From assembly GCA_028293305.1 (NCBI GenBank), contig JAQGPD010000595.1, positions 1 through 24,595 of the forward strand: a stretch of 24,595 nucleotides of DNA. Direction: 5' to 3'. This document shows, one piece after another, positions 1-8,000 of this stretch. The stretch is from Verrucomicrobiales bacterium (GTDB lineage: Bacteria > Verrucomicrobiota > Verrucomicrobiia > Verrucomicrobiales > V1-33). The notes under the pieces are model-generated. The model did not search any database. It was not told the origin of the DNA and saw only the letters and a list, made by a program, of their open reading frames with translations. How positions within the stretch are numbered: position 1 is the first letter of the stretch; every line of letters begins with the position of its first letter. A program made the position numbers and the translations under genes.

Positions 1-485
1 CGATCCTTGATAGGCAGCGGATCAAAGACCGGCGGAGTCAGGTGGATCATCCGCGCGCCGCCCGCCACGACCTTGTCATGCAGTCGCTTCATGCCGTTCC
101 GGAACGCCTCCGCGCGCGCTTCATCGGGTGGATAATAAATCCCGTCATTCATGCCATAACACGCCAGCACCAGCTCCGGTTTGGTCTTTGCCAGCACCCG
201 GTCCAGCCGCTCATGCAGGTCCGGCCGCGGAAATTGTCCGCCCGCATGTCCCTCCTCGCTCCGCCCGGAAACCGTCTCACTGCCCAGGCCAAGCGACATG
301 ATCACATAGTGAACCGATGGCTCCCGCGCAATCAACGCGGCCTCGATAATCTCCACATAGCCGCCCGCGTGGGTGATGCTGTCCCCGAGAAAAAGGATGC
401 GCTTCTCCGACGGGAGTTCGCCCGCAAAAGTTGTCAGGATAAAAATCGGAAACAGCAGAAGGTATCGCCACATGGGCGGCATCAT
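1..485 (-). CDS. Exported SGNH/GDSL-family hydrolase, C-terminus cut by window edge
   Basis: Translating the minus strand from the ATG at 485 gives an open frame to the left edge, about 161 residues. It starts with a short hydrophobic signal peptide (MWRYLLLFPIFILTTFAG, about residues 5-22), so the mature protein is exported. The block I motif GDSIT sits at residues 34-38, with the likely nucleophile Ser36. The block III motif GMND follows at about 111-114, with Asn113 as oxyanion-hole residue. These are the hallmarks of SGNH hydrolases, which de-esterify carbohydrates or lipids; the substrate cannot be read from the sequence. The block V Asp/His is missing because the gene leaves the window. 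The start is a tandem ATG-ATG (485, 482), with a third ATG at 473; no Shine-Dalgarno is visible. The gene diverges from the large repeat protein at 818. A CCTGACA motif lies in the signal-peptide region. Confidence 0.85.
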   Translation of the reverse strand, partial: MMPPMWRYLLLFPIFILTTFAGELPSEKRILFLGDSITHAGGYVEIIEAALIAREPSVHYVIMSLGLGSETVSGRSEEGHAGGQFPRPDLHERLDRVLAKTKPELVLACYGMNDGIYYPPDEARAEAFRNGMKRLHDKVVAGGARMIHLTPPVFDPLPIKD

Positions 486-817
486 GCCGAAAATCCGCCC
501 GGGTGGGAAGAGAAGGATTGAGGAATTCCACGAGCCATGCGCCGGCGATCCAACCGCACTCCAGCAAGGTTAATTGACATTCTGAATTAAAGTCGTCCAA
601 ATCTACACCATTCCAGTAGAATTTAGTTGCGCGCCACATTTTCGGGTGCATGATGCCTCACGGACACGACCCGGAACCGCACCAGCGGACAGAGACGTGC
701 CGTCCATTTTGATCTCCGCGGCACGGACAAGCCGGCCTGCGGAAGATGGCAAATAACCTCTTCACCGCCCCGCGGCCACGTCACCGGATGACGCCGCACG
801 GCCCTTTTGCTGACCCC
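486..817. other. Divergent intergenic region with an AT-rich patch
   Basis: This gap separates the minus-strand SGNH hydrolase from the plus-strand beta-strand-repeat gene. About 569-640 is clearly richer in A and T than the rest of the window and is the likeliest place for promoters. A perfect TTGACA (574-579) reads on the plus strand, but the hexamer 17 bases downstream (CCAAAT) is a poor -10, so no promoter is called. A 7-base inverted repeat (CGTGCCG 696-702, CGGCACG 719-725) with a 16-base loop lies about 90 bases before the chosen start of the repeat protein. Open frames that cross this region on either strand do not resemble proteins. Confidence 0.4.
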
Positions 818-3800
818 ATGTCTTTTCCAGTCAAACATCCTGTCCCCTTCACCGCCGCCGCCGTCTTTCTGTCCGCCGGATTTGCCCTTTCCGCCCATTT
901 CCAATGGGGAGGCGGCAGCTCCGACCTCACCGACGGAGCCGCCCTCGCACCCACCTCAGGTCTTTGGTTTCCAGATACTTTGGAAAACTGGGCGCACGAC
1001 AATGGCACGGCACAACCAACGGATTTCACCTTTTGGACCAACGGGAATGAGGCGGTTTTCGGAGCCGATGACATCGGTTATACAGTGGAGGCCGCAGGCA
1101 ATCTTTCCGTTACTGGATTGCACACCGAAGTCTTCAGCGGCGGCGGCTCCGGACCAGTGGAAATCCGTGGCTGGGACGCGGCCAGCCGCACCTTCACCAT
1201 CGAGTCCGGCGCCGTCATCGACACGCCAACGGGCACCACGCTGCGGCTTCGTTCGGATTCCAGTCACGCGCTTTCCATCGTTTCCAGCAGCTTCTCCAAA
1301 ACCGGCACCGGAACGATCGTAATTGACACCAATTCAGTGGCAAATACCAACTCCGCCGGTGCGATCAACCTGGACGAAGGAACGATTCGCGTGTTGGGCG
1401 ACCGTCCGGGTTTGTTCTCCGCGCAGAACCTGTTTCTGAATTCCCCAACCGCGCTGTTTGAGACCGGCCAACTCGCCGCCGCGAACGGCGGAGTGTCCGG
1501 CGTGCAGTTTTCGGGTTTCGATGGCGTCGCCGGAAGCCGGGTGCAAAGCCACGGTGCCGGCACCAGCCACATCGCCTGGCTGAACAGTGCCGCCGACGGA
1601 TCTGTGGAAAATCTTCTCCTCACTGACGGCGAACCGGGCAGTCGGCTAGGGCTGGTGAAGGCCGGCAACAAAACCCTGACATTGAATCACGCGAATTCCT
1701 ACACGGGCGGAACCAGTGTGGTGAATGGACGCCTCGTCGCGGGCGTCGCGGGGGCTGTTCCCGGACTGGTCAGCGTCGGTGGAGCCGGCGTTTTCGAACC
1801 CGCCGCCACCGGCCCGGGCCCCGCCGCGATCAGCGTGGAGGCCGGAGGACGCTTGATTTTAAAATCCACCGCCAACCCCGCCACCCTGACACTTCAGACG
1901 GGCGGAAATCTCGAAATCCCCGCCGCGTCGGATCTGCCTGCCATACCCGACCATCTGCCGTCCTGGGCGGGCACCCTGACATTTGCCTATCCGCTGGACC
2001 AGCCCTCGCTGCTTTCCGTGCCGCCCGGCTTTCCCGGCACCATCGCGCTCGCCATCGCCACGGCGGAAAACCTCGACTTTTCCACCAGCGGTGCGGCCCT
2101 GACATCGGCCCGCCTGGGAGCGGTGGGGAATGTCATTTATTCCGGATTCCTGACTCCTTTCGGCAACACCTATCGGTTGGGCGGGGGAGGCAATCTCACC
2201 CTCGATCAAACGGCGGCCCTGACAGGAGAAAAGCAGTTGGACATCGGCCACAGTTCGGAGTGGCTCCGCGCTGCTCTGCCGGCGGCCAGCCTTGTTTCGC
2301 TAACCGGTGCTAACGACTTGAGCGGAGCGGTCACCATCGGACGCGGACACACCCTTCGCCTGGAGGGACTCGCCGGCTCGCTGGCCAGCGCCACCGCTTA
2401 TGACCTGCGCGGCGGGACGCTTTCCCTCGTGGATGCGGTGGATCTGGCAAACGGCAACCGCATCTCCGACAATGCTCCTATCACCTTCAGGCGCGGCGGC
2501 GCTCTGAACTATCTCGGCACCCGCAACGTGCAGGAACTCGCCGGGGCCATCCGCGTGCCATCCGGTGAAGCCACGGTCAGTGCCTCCGGAAACGGACTCG
2601 GCCCGACCGGAGCGGCCACCATCCGATTCTCCTCCCTGGAGTCCCGCGGCGACACCACAACGATCACTTTCGCCAACGGCACTAACAACTCTCTCCGCTT
2701 CACCGCCTCCCCGCCTCTGACCAACGGAATCGCGGGCGGCTGGAGCATTTCCGGCGGCGCCAACTTCACGGATTTCAATCCCACCAACGGCCAGCCACGG
2801 CAAATCACGCCAGGAATCCTGACATCGGAAACTGATCTCGACGCCGCGCTCTCCACCGGCAATTACACCTTCGATTCCGCCGTCTCCGTGGCCATTCCAA
2901 AAAACCGATCGGTGAACTCCCTGCGTGCCCACTTCGCCACCGGCGGGCCATTCCTCGTGGATCTGGGTCCGCCTTCCTTCCCTGAGGCACCCAACGTCCT
3001 GACATTGGAATCCGGCGGGCTTTTGCTCTCCAGCAACATCGGCGGCACGCTCGCCGGCGGAGCCCTGACGGCCGGCGCGGCGTCCGGCAACAAACTATTC
3101 GCCTTCACCCCATCGACCGCGGCGAACAGCGCCAAGACCATTGCCTCGCCTATTATCGATAACAACTCCGGCCCTGTAAAGCTGATCAAGGGCGGTGCGG
3201 GTCAGCTCATCCTGACATCCGAAAATACCTACTCCGGCGGCACGCATATCAATAACGGAAATCTGCAAATTGCCGCCTCCGCCAATCTCCAGGTCCTCGG
3301 CACCGGTCCCATCGCCTTTGACGGATCGGGCACCACATTGAGTCTGGGAAATAACGTTTCGCCCCGCAGCTTCGGAAATGCCATCGAGGTGAATGCCGAC
3401 AGCACCTTTTCGGTCCCCTCGGGGCAGGGAATCAATGTCACCTTCAGCGGCCCTATCGCCCTGGCGGCGGACAGTCTTTGGACAGTGTCGGGCAACGTTA
3501 CCACCTTGTCAGGACCCATCACCGGCGATGGTTCCCTGCGTTTCACCCAAGGCTCCGCGCACACCATTTCGGGATCGGATTCCAACACATTTTCCGGCGG
3601 TCTTTCCGTGCTGGCAGGCACCCTGACATTGAATAAATCCGGCGGTGCCCTGGCGGTGGCGGGTCCGCTTTTCATCGGTGACACCGATGGCGCGTTCGCC
3701 CAGGAAATTGTCAGTCTGGGCGGTGATGAACAAATCATCGACACCGCGGTGGTCACCCTGACAGGATTGGATGGCGGCAATCAGGGTGTCCTGCGCCTGA

Positions 3801-4939
3801 ACGGAAACCACACGGAAACCATCGCCGCGCTCGTATCCGGAGCCGGCCAGGGCGTCGTGGAAAATGGCGGTGCTTCCGGCACGGCCTCGGTGTTGAATCT
3901 CGCCCCTTCATCCGATGCCTCGTTCGGCGGGACGCTGCGGAACCACAACAATGGCGATGCCACCCGCCCCTTGCTTCTCAATAAATCCGGTGCAGGCACC
4001 CAGCGCCTGGCGGGTCAGAGTCTTCACACCGGCGCGACCACCGTCAGTGAGGGCACCCTGCAAATCGATGGTGCCTTGCCCTTCTCGGAAGTGCAGGTCC
4101 TAACGGGTGGCACCCTTTCCGGCATCGGCAGCATTGGCTCCGCCACGATCATCGAGGGGCGGCATCAGCCAGGCCATCCGGGCGGATCCCAACACTTCAC
4201 CGGAAGCCTCGGTTATGGTCCGGCGGCCCGGCTGGTCATCGGGATTCCTGACAATTCCAATGCCGGCGCGTCCTCCGGCTCCGTCACCTCGGCCACGGCT
4301 GTCAACATCCAGGCGGGAGCGGCCGTGGAGGTCAGGCTCAATCAAGCCGGAAGCCGCGCGCGTTTTTCCGATGCCTTCTGGCAAAGCCCGCGCAGCTGGC
4401 GCGTCGTGCAGGCGGAGTCCCTCACGGGAACTTTCGCGCTCGGCACAGTTTCCCCTGATTCGTCCGGAGTGAATGCCGGCGGTTTGGGGGCTTTCTCCCT
4501 AATCAACGACGCCGCGGGCACCACGCTCGCCTGGACGCCATCCGGCACCACCAGCAGCCCGCTTCAAAGCTGGCGTCAAAACCACTTTGGCACAACGCTA
4601 AATGAAGGCGAGGCGGCGGACGGTTTTGATGCGGACCACGACGGCGTGGCCAATCTGATCGAGTTTCTCCAAGGGTCCCTGCCAAAAACTTCCGACGCTT
4701 CTCCCCCCATCCTGACGAAAGTTCCGGATGGCCTCGACTTCCGTTATCGCCGCAACAAAGCCGCCGCGCTGTATCTCCAGTCGCAGGTGCGGTGGAGTGA
4801 TGATTTGGTGACTTGGAGTGCTGCGGGGGTGACCTCGAGTGTGGTTTCCGGGGATGCGGATTCCGAGGAGATCAGCGCCATCGTCCCCTTGGGCAGTGGC
4901 GGAAAACGCTTCGTCCAACTCAAAGCCGTTGCTCCCTGA
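818..4939 (+). CDS. Exported autotransporter-associated beta-strand-repeat protein
   Basis: The product of 1373 residues is probably a secreted or surface beta-helix protein. From the ATG at 818 it opens with a signal peptide (MSFPVKHP then a hydrophobic run to ALSA, about residue 27). The frame is open back to an ATG at 746, but those 24 residues are Pro/Arg-rich and not signal-like. The body is low in Cys and rich in Gly, Thr, Ser, Asn and Leu. It carries passenger-type repeats such as LVKAGNKTLTL..NSYTGGT (about 277-300), LIKGGAGQLILTSENTYSGG (about 789-810) and a TGATTVSEGTLQIDG copy near 1070, matching the TIGR02601-type repeat. No outer-membrane beta-barrel follows. The C-terminus instead has a module with the calcium-site-like DADHDGVANLIEF (about 1271-1283) and a beta-rich end, related to the C-terminus of the next gene. 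No PEP-CTERM anchor is seen. The ligand is unknown. No Shine-Dalgarno precedes 818. Confidence 0.85.
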   Translation: MSFPVKHPVPFTAAAVFLSAGFALSAHFQWGGGSSDLTDGAALAPTSGLWFPDTLENWAHDNGTAQPTDFTFWTNGNEAVFGADDIGYTVEAAGNLSVTGLHTEVFSGGGSGPVEIRGWDAASRTFTIESGAVIDTPTGTTLRLRSDSSHALSIVSSSFSKTGTGTIVIDTNSVANTNSAGAINLDEGTIRVLGDRPGLFSAQNLFLNSPTALFETGQLAAANGGVSGVQFSGFDGVAGSRVQSHGAGTSHIAWLNSAADGSVENLLLTDGEPGSRLGLVKAGNKTLTLNHANSYTGGTSVVNGRLVAGVAGAVPGLVSVGGAGVFEPAATGPGPAAISVEAGGRLILKSTANPATLTLQTGGNLEIPAASDLPAIPDHLPSWAGTLTFAYPLDQPSLLSVPPGFPGTIALAIATAENLDFSTSGAALTSARLGAVGNVIYSGFLTPFGNTYRLGGGGNLTLDQTAALTGEKQLDIGHSSEWLRAALPAASLVSLTGANDLSGAVTIGRGHTLRLEGLAGSLASATAYDLRGGTLSLVDAVDLANGNRISDNAPITFRRGGALNYLGTRNVQELAGAIRVPSGEATVSASGNGLGPTGAATIRFSSLESRGDTTTITFANGTNNSLRFTASPPLTNGIAGGWSISGGANFTDFNPTNGQPRQITPGILTSETDLDAALSTGNYTFDSAVSVAIPKNRSVNSLRAHFATGGPFLVDLGPPSFPEAPNVLTLESGGLLLSSNIGGTLAGGALTAGAASGNKLFAFTPSTAANSAKTIASPIIDNNSGPVKLIKGGAGQLILTSENTYSGGTHINNGNLQIAASANLQVLGTGPIAFDGSGTTLSLGNNVSPRSFGNAIEVNADSTFSVPSGQGINVTFSGPIALAADSLWTVSGNVTTLSGPITGDGSLRFTQGSAHTISGSDSNTFSGGLSVLAGTLTLNKSGGALAVAGPLFIGDTDGAFAQEIVSLGGDEQIIDTAVVTLTGLDGGNQGVLRLNGNHTETIAALVSGAGQGVVENGGASGTASVLNLAPSSDASFGGTLRNHNNGDATRPLLLNKSGAGTQRLAGQSLHTGATTVSEGTLQIDGALPFSEVQVLTGGTLSGIGSIGSATIIEGRHQPGHPGGSQHFTGSLGYGPAARLVIGIPDNSNAGASSGSVTSATAVNIQAGAAVEVRLNQAGSRARFSDAFWQSPRSWRVVQAESLTGTFALGTVSPDSSGVNAGGLGAFSLINDAAGTTLAWTPSGTTSSPLQSWRQNHFGTTLNEGEAADGFDADHDGVANLIEFLQGSLPKTSDASPPILTKVPDGLDFRYRRNKAAALYLQSQVRWSDDLVTWSAAGVTSSVVSGDADSEEISAIVPLGSGGKRFVQLKAVAP

Positions 4940-5018
4940 CCGCTCTGTAGAAGCTGCTACAACCGTCGCCCGCACGATCGTTCCAGCGGCTCATCGGAAA
5001 ATCCAACCCAACTTTCCA

Positions 5019-8000
5019 GTGAACTCCACCACTGCATTCCGCGCCGTCCTGACAACCTCCGCGTTGCTCACGGCCACCGCTTTGGGGCAAGTCGTCATCA
5101 ACGAAATCCACGCCGCCCCGAACGAGCGGATTTTACGTTATGACGAACAGGGACAGGCACACCTGGGATCCGGGCCTTCGTGGTGGGAGCCCGGATTCCA
5201 GGACACTGCCTGGGATACCCTGACAACACCGGCGGGTTTCGGTTTTCCGGACCTCGCGACCAATCTCGGCCCGCTTTTGGAGGGCAACACGCCGTCGCTC
5301 TATCTGCGGAAAACCTTCAACGTTTCCGCGGAGGACGCCGCGTCCGGACGTCCGCTCGGGCTGTTAGTGGATTTCAACGACGGCTTCATCGCTTTCCTGA
5401 ATGGCAGGGAAATCGCCCGATCCAACACCGGTCCGCGCGGATTGTTTTTTTACGCGGATCAAACGGCCCTCGTGCCGCGGGCGGATTCGGAGGCCCCGGC
5501 CGTATTTCAAACCGGGGCGGCATCCGGACTTCTGATTCCGGGCGAAAATATCCTGGCCTTCCACGTCGTCAATTTTTCCGAGGACGCCAAAGGCAATCTG
5601 CGGTTTGCGGCCAGCCTTGGAATTGATGAAGGTAAACTTATTGGCACGATGTTCGAGGATGATTTCAATTACGCCAATGGATCGTCGCTAACACACCGGA
5701 ACATGTCAGGAAATTTCACTGCCATTCCCAACGGCACGCCGCCTCCGGGCAGTTGGCTGGAGTTGGCTCCGGTCGCTGAAAGTTCCGCCGGATGGGCCGA
5801 CCTGACCATTGCAACCAGGCTCGCGGCGGCATCCGGCGTGAGCGGCGGCGGAGCTTTGGAATACACTTTCACGGCCAATGGCGCCAGCGGCACGGCGGTT
5901 GTCAGGGGGCCGGCCATCGACCTTTCCTCCGCGCGCAGCGGTGTAATGCTAACGGAAGCTGATTTGGCGTCGTTGGAATTGAGTTTGAAATACAAAGCGC
6001 TGGATGGTTTCGCCGCCGACTTCGGATTGGAGCCCGTCGCCCAGCCCGCGGCTTTTCTCAATCTACCGGCCCTTCCACCGGTCACGGGAAACCCGGCTCC
6101 TGACACGGTGGGCTTCTGGCGCTTTGACGACTCCACTGCAGCCAATGCCGGCACGATCGGACGCACCGCCAGCCTGACAAATGCATCGGTGCTCTCCGCC
6201 ACCGGCCAAAACTCCGCCCGCTACAGCACGGACGTGCCCGGCGCATTGACCTACGATCCCTTGACGGGCAGCGCCTGGCCCAACAAGTTTTCGCTGAACG
6301 CCGCTGCGGCCAACGCCCGCGTGATCGTGCCGGATTCCCAACTGCTGAACACGCCGGACTTCACCTTGGAATTCTTCATCAAACTAACAGGTGAGCCGCT
6401 GGGGTTCGATGCCTTTGCCCGTCGCGGCATCGGTGTGGGCACGGACAGCGCCACAGCCTCCACCCGCCGGTCCTGGCAGGTGGAGTTCGACTCCAGCGCC
6501 GCCGCGTCCGCCTATGGCCGGTTGCGCGCCCGCTGGGACACGCCGGGTTCTCCGCCTTTGGATTGGAACCGCGGGGCCGCCGGTGGCCTGGTCTTCGCGG
6601 ACACTCCCGTCGCCGATGGCAACCCATTCAGCTATGGGGCCGGCGATCCCCAGGCGGCCGGGGACGGCGTGAATGACAGCGCCTCCCGCAAGTGGCGGCA
6701 TGTCGCCCTGACATGGAACGGGGCGACCAAAAAATTCAATGTCATCAGTGACTATCAAACTGTGGGTTCGCAAACATTGGCCGCTCCGTTCGTCCATCCG
6801 GTCGCAGCCTTGGAGCTGGGAAAAACCGTCGCCACCGCCTATGGTCTGAATCTGGACGAAATCCGTTATACCAGCCGCGTCCTCTCTCCCGCCGAGCTGC
6901 TCCGCGCGCTCACACCGGATGCGTCGGGGTTCACTCCTATCAGTTATTCGCTTCAATCCGCGTCCGCTGACCGACGCGCTGCATTTGTCTCCGCGCTGAA
7001 TTCGTCCGGCGATTTCCGAGTCCGTCCTGCGCTCCGGCTGCGGCCCGAGTCCCTTTCCCCGTCAGGCAAAACGCTTCTCCTGGACGACTTCAAAATCACC
7101 CGCACCACCTCCGTGGCAGGATTGGAATTTGTCAGCGCGGATGACTCCTGGAAATTCGTTCCCGGTCTCGGCGAACCATCCGGCGGGGTTTGGGACCCGC
7201 TCCTGCCGCGCGAACTCAACACCCAGGACCAACAGTTCTCCGTCGCGGCATTTCCGGATTTGCCGGAATTTTCCGACTGGATCGAGTTGCATAACACTAG
7301 CGGAACTCCGCAATCCCTGGACGGATTCGCCCTGACGGATGATCCCACACAGTCCGCCAAGTGGTCGCTGCCCGCCGGCCTCGTCATTCCGGCGAATGGT
7401 TACCTTCTGGTGCTCGCAGACGAAAAATCCGAGGTGCCCGGCCTGCACTATCCGCACGCCAATTTCAGCCTGAATGCGGACGGCGAGGCGCTCCGGCTTT
7501 TCAAAAACGGAGTGCTGCAGGATGCCGTCGACTTTCCCCGTCAGGACACTTTTCACAGCTACGGCCGCAGCAATGCGGGAGGCTTTTCCTATCTGGAGGC
7601 CGCGACACCCGGGGCCGCCAACAGCGAAGCTGCCGCTCAGGTCAGGGCGAAAACCCCCGACTTCCAACCCGAGGGCGGTTTTTATGCGGACACCGTCAAT
7701 CTCACGATCAGTTCCGCCTCCGCAGGGGCCCACATCCGCTACACCACCGACGGCTCCGAGCCAACTGCCGCTAACGGAACCGACTACACCGGTCCCATTC
7801 CACTGACGCGGGTGAATGAGAAAACCGGCCGCGTCATCCGTGCCCGGTCTTTTCTGCCCACCGGCATTCCCTCCGGTGTGCGCACCGCCACCTATCTGAT
7901 AGGACAACACCCGCAGTTACGGACCATCCCCGCGCTTGTGGTCACCGGCGATCCCCGGCGCGATCTCTACAAGCCGTATGGTATCATGAGCATTGAGGGA

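Noticed and set aside
277..651. A minus-strand open frame of 124 codons at the left end
   Set aside because: It overlaps the SGNH hydrolase in another frame. The GDSIT and GMND motifs and signal peptide are in the 485-1 frame instead.
1675..3763. CCTGACA abundance explained simply by Leu-Thr-rich beta-strand repeats
   Set aside because: The word is equally present in pel, sulfatase and DUF1553 genes, in other reading frames, on the reverse strand and in spacers.
7890..7902. Palindrome CCTATC-T-GATAGG and about 20 CCTATC/GATAGG words
   Set aside because: The hexamer is only about twice its expected number and the palindrome is single, so it could be chance.
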